Assembly (NCBI RefSeq): GCF_014905115.1
Contig: NZ_CP041235.1
Location: forward strand, 1,054,001-1,118,000
Direction: 5' to 3'
Origin: Sulfurimonas sediminis
GTDB taxonomy: Bacteria; Campylobacterota; Campylobacteria; Campylobacterales; Sulfurimonadaceae
DNA length: 64,000 nucleotides
Both the position numbers and the translations under genes were made by a program. The first letter of the stretch is position 1, and every line of letters begins with the position of its first letter. Under the pieces are notes generated by a model. It saw only the letters and a program-made list of their open reading frames with translations, did no database searches and was not told the DNA's origin. Shown here piece by piece: positions 37,812 through 46,167 of the stretch.

Positions 37812-38609
37812 ATGAAAAAAGAAGCACTCAGCGACAGAAGAAAGTTTATCTTAAATATGGCCAGAGGTGTTGGTTATGCGGCGATCGGCGGGTTTTTATG
37901 GAGCGCGTACCTTGACGATGTAAAGGCGTCACCGCTTATACTGCGTCCGCCTGCGGCTATACCTGAAGAAGATTTTCTCAAAACCTGTATCAAATGCGGG
38001 CTTTGTGTTGAAGCATGCCCGTTTGATACATTAATGCTGGCTAAACCCGGTGATCACAGGCCGATAGGAACACCGTTTTTTATACCAAGGGATATACCAT
38101 GCTATATGTGTGAAGATATTCCCTGCGTTCCTGTTTGTCCGAGCGGTGCACTGGATGAGTTGAGTGTAACTGTAAACGGTCATCTTGATATTAATACAGC
38201 AGATATGGGATTAGCGGTTATTGATGAAAACAGCTGTATTGCTTTTTGGGGTATTCAGTGTGATGCATGCTACAGAGCCTGTCCTATTTTGGGTCAAGCG
38301 ATAACTGTAGAGTATTCTAAAAATGAAAGAACTGGAAAACACGCATTTTTAAAACCTGTGGTGCATGCAGATGCCTGCACGGGCTGTGGAATGTGTGAAC
38401 ATGCCTGTGTAACAGAAAAACCGGCTATCTTCATACTGCCTCGTGAAGTGGCAATGGGAAAAGCCGGGAGTCATTACATCAAAGGCTGGGATAAAAAGGA
38501 TGAGTCAAGACTAAAAGATGCTCATGCGATTCACACCACAACAAATGTAAGTAAAAGAAAAGCGGTTGACAAGCTTAACAGCGGTTTGGAAGGTTTGTTA
38601 GATGAGTAG
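37812..38609 (+). CDS. napG: NapG, periplasmic ferredoxin-type quinol dehydrogenase subunit
   Basis: A 265-residue iron-sulfur protein with an N-terminal twin-arginine signal (SDRRKFILNMARG) and four cysteine clusters: CIKCGLCVEACP, CYMCEDIPCVPVCP, CDACYRACP (with an upstream Cys) and CTGCGMCEHACV. With NapH it forms the quinol-oxidising module that replaces NapC in Campylobacterota. Its 3' end overlaps napH by 8 bp. Confidence 0.95.
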   Translation: MKKEALSDRRKFILNMARGVGYAAIGGFLWSAYLDDVKASPLILRPPAAIPEEDFLKTCIKCGLCVEACPFDTLMLAKPGDHRPIGTPFFIPRDIPCYMCEDIPCVPVCPSGALDELSVTVNGHLDINTADMGLAVIDENSCIAFWGIQCDACYRACPILGQAITVEYSKNERTGKHAFLKPVVHADACTGCGMCEHACVTEKPAIFILPREVAMGKAGSHYIKGWDKKDESRLKDAHAIHTTTNVSKRKAVDKLNSGLEGLLDE

Positions 38610-39432
38610 ATTATGGAATAACTACAGATATCTTATACTCAGGAGATTTGTGCAAATCGGAATGCTGGTTTTGTTTTTTGGTGCAAATGCCTGGGGATGG
38701 AAGATATTGGAAGGGAATCTCAGTTCATCTTTGCTCTTTGGCATTATTCCGATGAGTGATCCGTATGCTACTGTGCAGATGATTGCAGCAGGTGCTGTGG
38801 TTGCTACTGATTTACTTATAGGTGTTGCTGTTGTAACACTGTTTTATTTTTTTATAGGCGGCAGAGCATTTTGCTCTTGGGTATGTCCTGTAAACATGGT
38901 TACAGACAGTGCTGATTATTTAAGAAGAGTGTTCGATATTGACAGAGCACAAAAAATGAAGCAGCCAATTACAAGAAATGCAAGATATTGGATTTTGGGA
39001 TTAAGCCTGATAGTTTCTGCTTTTATGGGTATAGCGGCTTTTGAGTTTGTGTCTCCGATTTCAATGATGCACAGAGGCCTCGTCTTTGGCATGGGTTTTG
39101 GCTGGGCGGCTGTTGCTATGATCTTTCTTTTTGATTTGCTGGTATTGAAAAACGGTTGGTGTGGTCATGTATGTCCACTCGGTGGATTTTATTCACTGTT
39201 AGGAAAGTTTAGTTTTATTAGAGTGCATCATCTGGAAGAAAACTGTACACTCTGTATGAAATGTAAAGTAGTTTGTCCTGAAAAACAGGTGCTTCACATG
39301 ATAGGCAAAGAATCACTTCCTGTACTCTCAGGAGAGTGTACAAACTGTGCAAGATGTATAGAAGTGTGCGATGATGATGCTTTAAGATTCTCTATAAGAG
39401 ATTTTATTCAAAATAAAAAAATGGGAGAGTAA
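38602..39432 (+). CDS. napH: NapH, membrane quinol dehydrogenase subunit
   Basis: A 276-residue inner-membrane protein with four transmembrane helices, two membrane-side CxxxCP motifs (FCSWVCPVN, WCGHVCPLGG) and a C-terminal pair of ferredoxin clusters, CTLCMKCKVVCP and CTNCARCIEVCD. It draws electrons from menaquinol and passes them to NapG, then to NapB/NapA. One base separates its stop from napB. Confidence 0.95.
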   Translation: MSRLWNNYRYLILRRFVQIGMLVLFFGANAWGWKILEGNLSSSLLFGIIPMSDPYATVQMIAAGAVVATDLLIGVAVVTLFYFFIGGRAFCSWVCPVNMVTDSADYLRRVFDIDRAQKMKQPITRNARYWILGLSLIVSAFMGIAAFEFVSPISMMHRGLVFGMGFGWAAVAMIFLFDLLVLKNGWCGHVCPLGGFYSLLGKFSFIRVHHLEENCTLCMKCKVVCPEKQVLHMIGKESLPVLSGECTNCARCIEVCDDDALRFSIRDFIQNKKMGE

Positions 39433-39433
39433 A

Positions 39434-40105
39434 ATGAAAATTTTAACAAAGATTACGATCGGTTTTGCAACTGCAGCTTTATTACTCGTTGGATGTAATA
39501 ACAATGCACAGGTAAAACCTCAGGAAAAAACACAGGTAAAACCTATAATAGATGAAAGTCATTTGGGATATAGAGGAACAACAGACCTCTTAAAAGAAGA
39601 TGTAGTTCCACCTGCAGTACAGTATCATTCAGCTGCACCTGGAACTTCAAAGAAGTTTAAACGGGCCTATCAGGATGCTCCGCCAATGATTCCGCATGAT
39701 ACAACAGGAATGTTACCGATTACAAAAGGTGATAACCAGTGTTTAATGTGTCATATGCCAGATGCAGCAGAATCAATGGGAATGGAGGCAACACCGATTC
39801 CTGTTTCACACTTTACAAACTTTAGACCGCATACAGCCGTAAAAGGCGATAAAATTTTGAAAAACGGCAAAGTGGTTAAGAATACTTCTTCTGAAACACA
39901 GGAAAATGTCTCGATAAAAGTGGACAAAGATGAACAGCATCTTTATGCAGGAAGATTTAACTGTACACAGTGTCATGCGCCACAGGCAACAAATATGCTG
40001 GTGGATCAAAACAGATTCAAACCTGTTTATACAGATCCAAATGGTGCTTCCAAATCATCTTGGGATCAATCCAAATGGATGCAACATATTGATACTGCAA
40101 AGTAA
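39434..40105 (+). CDS. napB: NapB, dihaem cytochrome c subunit (with lipobox)
   Basis: A 223-residue periplasmic electron-transfer subunit with two haem c sites, CLMCH (in NQCLMCHMPDAA) and CTQCH (in FNCTQCHAPQA), and the NapB block PPMIPHDTTGMLPIT with distal histidines. The signal sequence ends in LLLVGC, a good lipobox, which predicts a lipid-anchored NapB rather than a soluble one. A linker (NAQVKPQEKTQVKP) with a short internal repeat follows the cysteine. Confidence 0.94.
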   Translation: MKILTKITIGFATAALLLVGCNNNAQVKPQEKTQVKPIIDESHLGYRGTTDLLKEDVVPPAVQYHSAAPGTSKKFKRAYQDAPPMIPHDTTGMLPITKGDNQCLMCHMPDAAESMGMEATPIPVSHFTNFRPHTAVKGDKILKNGKVVKNTSSETQENVSIKVDKDEQHLYAGRFNCTQCHAPQATNMLVDQNRFKPVYTDPNGASKSSWDQSKWMQHIDTAK

Positions 40106-40109
40106 ATAA

Positions 40110-40610
40110 ATGGAAAGAAGAGAGCTTTTTAGCTTTCTCTCTTCCTCTGTAAAAGAGGCAGCAGAGAAAAATAAAAATGAAACAGTTATTATACGTCCAC
40201 CGTATTTTAATGATGCTGATGCTTTTGTTACAGAGTGTCAAAACTGTGAAGCGCAGTGCGCTACTTTGTGTCAAGAGCAGATTATTTTTATAGGAGAGGA
40301 TAGAACACCTTACTTGGATTTTTCCAAAAGAGGCTGTACATATTGTGATGAGTGTGCAACAGTCTGTCCAAGTGATGTTCTTCTGGTTGCAAACAAAAGG
40401 AAAATTTTTGCTGATATTGTGATCAATCAGGATAAATGTTTGAGTTGGCAGGGTGTTATGTGTTTTTCATGTAAAGACCCTTGTTTTGAAGATGCCATAG
40501 ATTTTAAGGCAATGTTTATGCCTGAAATAAACGGCAAATGCACAAGTTGCGGTTTTTGCATCAGCAGATGCCCGGCGGATGCTATTGATATTTTAAAGGT
40601 AAGTGAATGA
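40110..40610 (+). CDS. napF: NapF, ferredoxin-type accessory protein
   Basis: A 166-residue cytoplasmic iron-sulfur protein with four cysteine groups: CQNCEAQCATLC, CTYCDECATVCP, CLSWQGVMCFSCKDPC and CTSCGFCISRCP. NapF helps mature or reductively activate NapA before export. It overlaps napL by 4 bp. Confidence 0.92.
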   Translation: MERRELFSFLSSSVKEAAEKNKNETVIIRPPYFNDADAFVTECQNCEAQCATLCQEQIIFIGEDRTPYLDFSKRGCTYCDECATVCPSDVLLVANKRKIFADIVINQDKCLSWQGVMCFSCKDPCFEDAIDFKAMFMPEINGKCTSCGFCISRCPADAIDILKVSE

Positions 40611-41560
40611 AGTATCTTTTTTTTCTACTAATGGTCATTTCAGGCATACATGCAAAGGGTTTAGTACAGCCGGAATATATTTATAAGGTTTCGTCAGGAC
40701 TTGTAACAGATGTTTTATACAAGAAACAGAAACTCTACTGTGCTACTGATGACGGAAAAATAGAGATTTTTAATACAAAAAGTAAAAAAAACATACAGAC
40801 AATCAAGTTAGGCAAAATTAAAGATTTTATGGGAGATGCAATAGATTCTAAAATATTTTCACTTGATCTGTTTGATGATTCTTTGTTGATACTTTCTCAA
40901 GATAACGGAGGGTACAGCAGAGTTCATATTTACAACTCTTCAGCTTTACATGTAATCATTTCCTCAGATGACAGACTCAACATTATCAAAGCAAAATTTA
41001 TAGACAAAGAGAATATATTGATTGCATTAATCAGTAATGACATTATCTCTTATAATATCAAATCAAAAAAGAAAAACTGGACAACACAGGCTTCTATGTC
41101 CAAATTTTCCAATTTTGCACTCAATAATGACAAAACATTGGTGGCTATTGCGGATGAAAGTGGAGATGTACATCTTATTTCCACCAAAGATGGCAGGCAT
41201 GTAAAAACACTTCATGGAGACAATGTCGACAATATTTTCAGTATTGACTTTAAAGGTGATATTGTTTTAACAGGAGGGCAGGACAGACGTGTAGGTGTCT
41301 ATAATCTAAAAAACGGCGATGCCTACTATAAGATGTCACACTTTTTTGTATATGGAGTAGGACTCAGCCCAAGTGGAAAAACAGCTGCATACAGCAGTGA
41401 TATAAACAATGATGTAGAACTTTTTGATACAATGACAAGAGAGCTTTTGGGAAAATACAAAGCTGATAAAATGATTGTTAACAGTATCTATTTTATCAAC
41501 GAAAAAGAGTTTTTCATAAACAGCAGTTCGCCTAGAGTAGGGTATTACAAAATCAAATAA
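40607..41560 (+). CDS. napL: NapL, periplasmic beta-propeller-like accessory protein
   Basis: A 317-residue protein with a cleavable signal peptide (residues ~1-17) and WD40/propeller-like repeats such as LVAIADESGDVHLISTKDG and IVLTGGQDRRVGVYNLKNG. NapL occurs only in Campylobacterota nap clusters and its exact role is not settled; assignment rests on position after napF and on this fold. A near-perfect iterated palindrome lies at 40945-40956. Confidence 0.82.
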   Translation: MKYLFFLLMVISGIHAKGLVQPEYIYKVSSGLVTDVLYKKQKLYCATDDGKIEIFNTKSKKNIQTIKLGKIKDFMGDAIDSKIFSLDLFDDSLLILSQDNGGYSRVHIYNSSALHVIISSDDRLNIIKAKFIDKENILIALISNDIISYNIKSKKKNWTTQASMSKFSNFALNNDKTLVAIADESGDVHLISTKDGRHVKTLHGDNVDNIFSIDFKGDIVLTGGQDRRVGVYNLKNGDAYYKMSHFFVYGVGLSPSGKTAAYSSDINNDVELFDTMTRELLGKYKADKMIVNSIYFINEKEFFINSSSPRVGYYKIK

Positions 41561-41570
41561 GGAGTAGTGG

Positions 41571-42017
41571 ATGATGGAGTTTACACAAAGTGAATTTTTA
41601 GTTGAGACTGAAGTTCCCCAAGACGAATTGATTATTTCAAGAACAGATTTATCAGGGAGAATTACCTATGCGAATGAAACATTTTGTGAAATAAGCGGAT
41701 ATTCTCAAGATGAAATAATCGGTAAACCTCACAGTATCGTGAGGCATCCTGATATGCCAGAGGCTGCATTTGAAGATTTATGGAATACTATAAAAGCAGG
41801 AAAACAATGGAAAGGAATAGTGAAGAACCTCAGAAAAGACAGAGGTTTTTACTGGGTGGAAGCACTTGTTTCCGGTGTCTATAAAAAAGGTGAGCTGGTT
41901 GAATACAAATCACTCAGAAGTCCCGTCTCTTATGCAACAAAGTTAAAATATCAAAGATTATATGATAAAATGAGAAGTGAAAAAAACGAAAGAATAAGAA
42001 AAATAATTTATACATAA
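41571..42017 (+). CDS. PAS-domain protein inside the nap operon
   Basis: A 148-residue single-domain protein, almost entirely a PAS fold of the Aer type: DLSGRITYANETFCEISGYSQDEIIGKPHSIVRHPDMP (residues ~27-63), then WKGIVKNLRKDRGFYWV. There is no output domain and no transmembrane segment. Aer-like PAS domains bind FAD and sense redox state. Its place between napL and napD, with 10-14 bp gaps, suggests a redox or energy sensor made along with nitrate reductase, perhaps acting on chemotaxis (inference). Confidence 0.85.
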   Translation: MMEFTQSEFLVETEVPQDELIISRTDLSGRITYANETFCEISGYSQDEIIGKPHSIVRHPDMPEAAFEDLWNTIKAGKQWKGIVKNLRKDRGFYWVEALVSGVYKKGELVEYKSLRSPVSYATKLKYQRLYDKMRSEKNERIRKIIYT

Positions 42018-42031
42018 AAAAGGAAAATGAG

Positions 42032-42430
42032 ATGAATGTTTCAAGTATAGTGGTACAGACAGTGCCAAAGTTTTTAGATGAAGTAGTGCAGAGTTTAAAA
42101 GAGTGTGAGGTTTGTGATTATCATTTACATGATAAAAAAGGTCGTATAATTATCACTATAGAAGGCGAGGATGTCAGTGAAGAGCTTGGAAAACTCAAAG
42201 TGATAGAAGCCATTCCTCATGTGATTGCGGCTGATATGCAGATGGCATATTCAGAAGATGAACTCGATGCAAATATAAAAGTGATTAACGAATCAGATGC
42301 TGTGCCAAATCTACTCAAAGATGAAAATATTGAGATTGACAGAGTTGTGTACCATGGAGATTTGAAGAAAAAAGATTCTCAGTTGCAAGAGTTTGCAAAA
42401 AGCCTGAGTAATCCTGACGGAGTTGAATAA
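42032..42430 (+). CDS. napD: NapD, NapA maturation chaperone
   Basis: A 132-residue cytoplasmic chaperone that binds the NapA Tat signal. The N-terminal ~75 residues match the NapD ferredoxin-like fold (SSIVVQTVPKFLDEVVQSL, IIITIEGEDVSEELGKLKVIEAIPHVIAADMQMAY). The remaining ~55 residues are an acidic extension absent from E. coli NapD (~87 aa). The ATG of the next gene overlaps its stop (TAATGG). Confidence 0.88.
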   Translation: MNVSSIVVQTVPKFLDEVVQSLKECEVCDYHLHDKKGRIIITIEGEDVSEELGKLKVIEAIPHVIAADMQMAYSEDELDANIKVINESDAVPNLLKDENIEIDRVVYHGDLKKKDSQLQEFAKSLSNPDGVE

Positions 42431-42732
42431 TGGCAGTTATTTTTACAGCTACTATCAAATTGGATGATGCCGGAAAATGGTTTATAGAACTCAAAGATGA
42501 AGCAGACGGTCGCAGTGAAATTTGTTTTGATATGGATGAGTTTGAAAAAAATATTGAAAAACTCGGTGATGACTATGGCGGATATATTGATGAAGTGAAG
42601 TGGCAAAAAGATGACAATGTGCCTCCTTTTGTTATGGATGAAATAAGAGTCATTATGGCAGAACACCGTGCAAAGATAGAAGAGGAGAGAGGGGAGCCGA
42701 TTACACCTGTTGCTCAGGAAAATAAGGAGTAA
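42430..42732 (+). CDS. Conserved small protein at the end of the nap operon, function unknown
   Basis: A 100-residue acidic cytoplasmic protein (AVIFTATIKLDDAGKWFIELKDE...), predicted mixed alpha/beta, with no cysteines beyond one and no transmembrane segment. I do not recognise the family. The one-base overlap with napD implies co-translation, so a nitrate-reductase-related role is likely. The FNR-type box of the porin gene begins 10 bp after its stop. Confidence 0.75.
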   Translation: MAVIFTATIKLDDAGKWFIELKDEADGRSEICFDMDEFEKNIEKLGDDYGGYIDEVKWQKDDNVPPFVMDEIRVIMAEHRAKIEEERGEPITPVAQENKE

Positions 42733-42742
42733 ATCTAAAAAC

Positions 42743-42784
42743 TTGATTTATATCAAGAATTACATAAGTTATATAAGTTATAAT
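42743..42784 (+). promoter_or_regulatory. FNR-type class II promoter of the porin gene
   Basis: Perfect box TTGATTTATATCAA at 42743-42756 and consensus -10 TATAAT at 42779-42784, with the same 29.5-bp centre-to-hexamer distance as the napA and hemerythrin promoters. The porin ATG lies 28 bp after the -10. Confidence 0.82.
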
Positions 42785-42811
42785 TTATATGAATTTAAAA
42801 AAGGAAGAAAA

Positions 42812-44098
42812 ATGAAAAAATTACTACTTTCAATGGCAGCATTGCCATTAGTAATCGGTGGGTTGAGTGTAAGTGCAAGTGCAGACGGGATTAATATTTT
42901 AGACAATATTAAACTAAAAGGTCAAATTCGTCCTCGTTTTGAGAGTGTTGATGACGGGACTACTAATGCAAATGCAAATGCATATACTGTAAGAACAAAA
43001 TTATCTGTTACTGCTGATTTACTTGGTGTTGATGGCCTTTCTGCAACAGTTGGTATTATCTCTGTGAATAATTTAGGCTCTCATGAGTATAATGCAGGAG
43101 ATGGCACTGTTTATACAGATGGAAGCGGAAATCCATATGCTACTGTTGTTGATCCACAAAAAGCGATGATAGCAAATGCTGAAGTTAATTATACGATTGA
43201 AGATACATTGTTACATGTAGGACGTAATCAAATAAATCTTGATAATCAACGTTTTATAGGGACAGTTGGTTGGAGACAATTAGAGCGTTCATATGACTCT
43301 GTATTTGTTGCAAACAATTCTATTAAAAATCTTTCTCTTTTAGCTGCATGGGTATATGGGATACAAGGAGTTGGTAGTAAGCCATTACCATACCAAGGTC
43401 CATTTAGTGAAAATACTTATGATACAAATACAGTTATTTTACATGCTGCATATACAGTAATGCCAGAACTGAAAGTAACTGCCTATGATTATATGATTGC
43501 AGGAGCACATGATACCTATGGTATAGCTTTGACAGGAAAAGTAAAAACTGATATGGCAAAATTAAGCTACCGTGCTGAATATGCTCTGCAGAAAGATTCT
43601 ACGATGGAAATCCATAACAGTAACGGTAAAGCAGATGCTTCTTACTATAATTTAGACTTAGGTGCAAATGTAAACGGTATTTTAGCCGGTGTTAATTATG
43701 AGTTCTTAAGTGGTACTACCGGAACAGACGGAAAAACAAACTTTAACCCTATGTTGGGAACAAATCATAAATTTAACGGTTGGGCAGATGTATTTTATGT
43801 AGGAAACAGTGGACCACTTGGTGGTTTGAAAGATTTTAATGTACGTTTAGGCTATACCGCAAAAGGTCTCGGCAAATTGCTTGCAGTCTATCATACATTT
43901 ACAGCGGATAAAACGATGGGTGGGCTCGATGACTTAGGTTCTGAGTTTGATGCAGTATATACAAATAAAATTCCTGGCGTAAATAACTTAACAGGTCTTT
44001 TAAAGTATGCCGATTATTCAAAAGGTACAGTTACAGGGTACACAAACGATATTCAAAAAATCTGGGTTGGTTTAGACTATAAATTTGCTACAAAATAA
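42812..44098 (+). CDS. Outer-membrane porin, probably nitrate-associated
   Basis: A 428-residue beta-barrel protein of the Campylobacterota Opr/OprD-like type. It has a signal peptide (residues ~1-25, ending SASADG), a first strand region NILDNIKLKGQIRPRFES, alternating amphipathic strands (VGRNQINLDNQRFIGTVGWRQLE) and a C-terminal strand WVGLDYKFATK ending near the usual aromatic position. ATG 42812 follows AAGGAAG. Its own FNR-type promoter right after the nap operon suggests a nitrate/nitrite pore made under the same conditions; substrate specificity is inference. Confidence 0.85.
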   Translation: MKKLLLSMAALPLVIGGLSVSASADGINILDNIKLKGQIRPRFESVDDGTTNANANAYTVRTKLSVTADLLGVDGLSATVGIISVNNLGSHEYNAGDGTVYTDGSGNPYATVVDPQKAMIANAEVNYTIEDTLLHVGRNQINLDNQRFIGTVGWRQLERSYDSVFVANNSIKNLSLLAAWVYGIQGVGSKPLPYQGPFSENTYDTNTVILHAAYTVMPELKVTAYDYMIAGAHDTYGIALTGKVKTDMAKLSYRAEYALQKDSTMEIHNSNGKADASYYNLDLGANVNGILAGVNYEFLSGTTGTDGKTNFNPMLGTNHKFNGWADVFYVGNSGPLGGLKDFNVRLGYTAKGLGKLLAVYHTFTADKTMGGLDDLGSEFDAVYTNKIPGVNNLTGLLKYADYSKGTVTGYTNDIQKIWVGLDYKFATK

Positions 44099-44235
44099 AA
44101 AGTAAATTTCATAAAGAGAGGTAAAGTGCAAACACTTTACTTTTCTAAGACAAGAGTTTCTACAAATTTCATATTGACTCCAAGCTTAGAACAGGGTTTT
44201 AGTCTTTTAAGACATAAAGCCCGCACTAAAGTACG

Positions 44236-44285
44236 GGTTCCGAAAAAGTTGAGTAGATTTTTCGGAACCTAGACTTTAGTCTAGG
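44236..44285. terminator. Hairpin terminator region (left copy)
   Basis: A 12-bp stem GGTTCCGAAAAA (44236-44247) with its complement at 44258-44269, followed by a second stem CCTAGACT/AGTCTAGG (44268-44275 and 44278-44285). A weaker stem, CCCG-c-ACT/AGT-a-CGGG, lies just upstream. It probably ends transcription of the porin gene and duplicates the element after ychF. Confidence 0.65.
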
Positions 44286-44318
44286 CTGATTTTCTTAAAA
44301 GCTAATATATTATTTGCA

Positions 44319-44401
44319 TCACACATTAAATCGAAAGTGCATAATATCACCGTCTTGCACAATATACTCTTTTCTCTCTAATCTCATTTTTCCGGCTTCT
44401 T
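44319..44401 (-). pseudogene. Duplicated 3' remnant of ychF
   Basis: Matches the last ~27 codons of ychF at 46370-46452. Against the intact gene it has two silent changes and one Gly-to-Arg change. The remnant lacks a start and is cut off by the insertion sequence, so it should not be expressed. Confidence 0.92.
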
Positions 44402-44419
44402 CCTGACTTTCGCGATAAG
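44402..44419. repeat. Left terminal inverted repeat of the IS
   Basis: CCTGACTTTCGCGATAAG, perfect inverse of 46150-46167. One further matching base lies outside each end (T/A). Confidence 0.92.
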
Positions 44420-44513
44420 AAAATCCAAAAACAAAAAGCTCGTAAAATAGGGCATTAAAGGCACTAAAAAATGTAAAATGTGTGCCTCAATAAAAGATTG
44501 ATATAATTTTTGA

Positions 44514-46137
44514 ATGAGATTACGCGTCAGAAAAAAGAAAAATGCAAGTGGCAGTATTAGTATCCATATAGTAGATAGGATCAATCGTGGATACAAAGTT
44601 GTAGAGAGTCTTGGGGAAGCAGCAAAGACAGGGCTGAGATAGAGGAGCTCTACAATCAAGCACTTCGCAGAATTGATGAATTAGAGAATAATCTTTTGCA
44701 TGCTTCAAAAATAGATGATGAACAAAAAAAGCTTGAAAAGTTATTTTCCCAAATAACGACGCAAGATATTACTTCATATGGCGATGAACTTATATTTGGA
44801 AGATTATTTGATACAATAGGTTGTAATGAGATTTTTGAAAAGAATAGCTCAAAAGATATTCGTAACAGACAAGAAAAAAGTACCCTTTTTCGTGCTTTGG
44901 TTCTTTCAAGAATCATCTATCCCGGTAGCAAATTAGAATTACTGCACTATCTTGAATATTTTAAACAACAAGAAATAAGCAAAGATAAGATCTATCGCTT
45001 CTTAGATACCCTTTATACTACGGATATAAAGAATAAAATAGAAACTTGCATCTTCAAACACACCAAAAAGATAATGAATAACACCATTACTGTAACTTTT
45101 TACGATGTAACGACATTACACTTCGAGAGCGAAAGTGAAGATGACCTGCGCCGCATAGGTTTTTCCAAAGAGGGAAAACTCAACCGTCCCCAAATACAGC
45201 TTCGTCTCTTTACAACATTGCAAGGTTATCCTCTTAGCTTTGAAGTATATGAAGGTAACAAATTTGAAGGACATACCCTTGTTGATATACTACAAAAGTT
45301 TCAAACAAGATTCAGCCTCTCCGGCAAACCAATAGTTGTAGCCGATAAAGGGATGTTAAACAGTGCAAATATTGCTTATTTGGAGAAAAACAACTACAAG
45401 TATATCCTTGCCTATAAAATTAAAAATATTGATAAAGAACTCAAAGAAAAAATTGCAAACTTACCATTTATTGATGACGGTACTATCCATACAATAGATA
45501 TAACAAAAGAAATAGTTTACAAAGATGACAATGGTAAAAATAAAAAGCTAGAAATCCGACAAAGACTTATATTAACCTACTCTTCCAAAAGAGCAAAAAA
45601 AGATAAACGCACAAGGGAAAAAGCACTTGAAAAAATAAACATGCCCTTGATAAAAAAAACATTACCAAATCAGATTTAAAGCTTTCTTATTATGCAAAAT
45701 ATCTTGATATAGATGATAAATGTAGTATCAAATACAGACTCAATCCAAATAAAGTAATACAGGATGAAAAACTTGACGGCATTAAAGGATTTGCTACAAA
45801 TGATTTTACTTTAAAAGCTGATGATGTTATAGCTCACTATCAAAATCAGTATGCAGTTGAGAGAGCATTTAGAATTTCAAAAACTGATTTAAGAATTAGG
45901 CCTATTTATCATAGGTTAGAAAACAGAATAAAAGCACATGTGCTTATAAGCTTTGTAGCGTATGCTGTTTTTATGGAGTTTGAAAGAAGACTCAAGCTCA
46001 AGGGGATTAAATTTAAATTTTCTCTGAAGCTTTTACGCAAGATTATTGAGCATTTCTTGGTGGTAAAGATTGGAGATAAAACAATCCCTATCAAACCATC
46101 AAAAATTCAGCAACAAATTCTCAAAATATTTGATTGA
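44514..46137 (+). pseudogene. IS1634-family transposase, two frameshifts
   Basis: Reading starts at ATG 44514 (MRLRVRKKKNASGSISIHIV) and stops early at 44640. The frame is regained at about 44615 (GSSKDRAEIEELYNQA). The second segment carries DDE residues in FYDVTTLHF and VVADKGMLNSANI, and ends at 45679. Translation in a third frame gives LDKKNITKSDLK and then the glutamate motif YAVERAFRISKTDLRIRPIYH, up to 46137. Each shift equals loss of one base in a homopolymer: GGGG near 44613 and CCC near 45645. The enzyme is either truly dead or carries sequencing errors. Confidence 0.88.
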
Positions 46138-46149
46138 TGATTTGTGTGC

Positions 46150-46167
46150 CTTATCGCGAAAGTCAGG
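46150..46167. repeat. Right terminal inverted repeat of the IS
   Basis: CTTATCGCGAAAGTCAGG, perfect inverse of 44402-44419. Confidence 0.92.

Larger units (their letters stand above)
44117..44401. repeat. 285-bp direct repeat, left copy (IS target duplication)
   Basis: This stretch recurs at 46168-46452 with only three substitutions (44352, 44358, 44375), all in the ychF-derived part. It holds the intergenic hairpins downstream of ychF and the last ~83 bp of ychF. The two copies abut the insertion sequence ends exactly. It accounts for the otherwise gene-free 303 bp after the porin gene. Confidence 0.95.
44402..46167 (+). mobile_element. IS1634-type insertion sequence (decayed)
   Basis: A 1,766-bp element bounded by perfect 18-bp terminal inverted repeats (CCTGACTTTCGCGATAAG at 44402-44419 and its complement at 46150-46167). 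It contains one transposase with DDE motifs of the IS1634/IS4 class, broken by two frameshifts. It is flanked by 285-bp direct repeats. The IS1634 family is known for long, variable target duplications, so a single insertion event explains the whole structure. Confidence 0.88.

Noticed and set aside
44514-45679. Programmed ribosomal frameshifting in the transposase
   Set aside because: IS1634-type elements encode a single continuous ORF, and no slippery heptamer with a downstream pseudoknot was evident. Simple one-base losses in homopolymers explain both breaks better.
45932-45946. AAGCACATGTGCTT palindrome inside the IS transposase
   Set aside because: It shares only ACATGT with the iterated motif and lies in foreign DNA; probably chance or codon driven.
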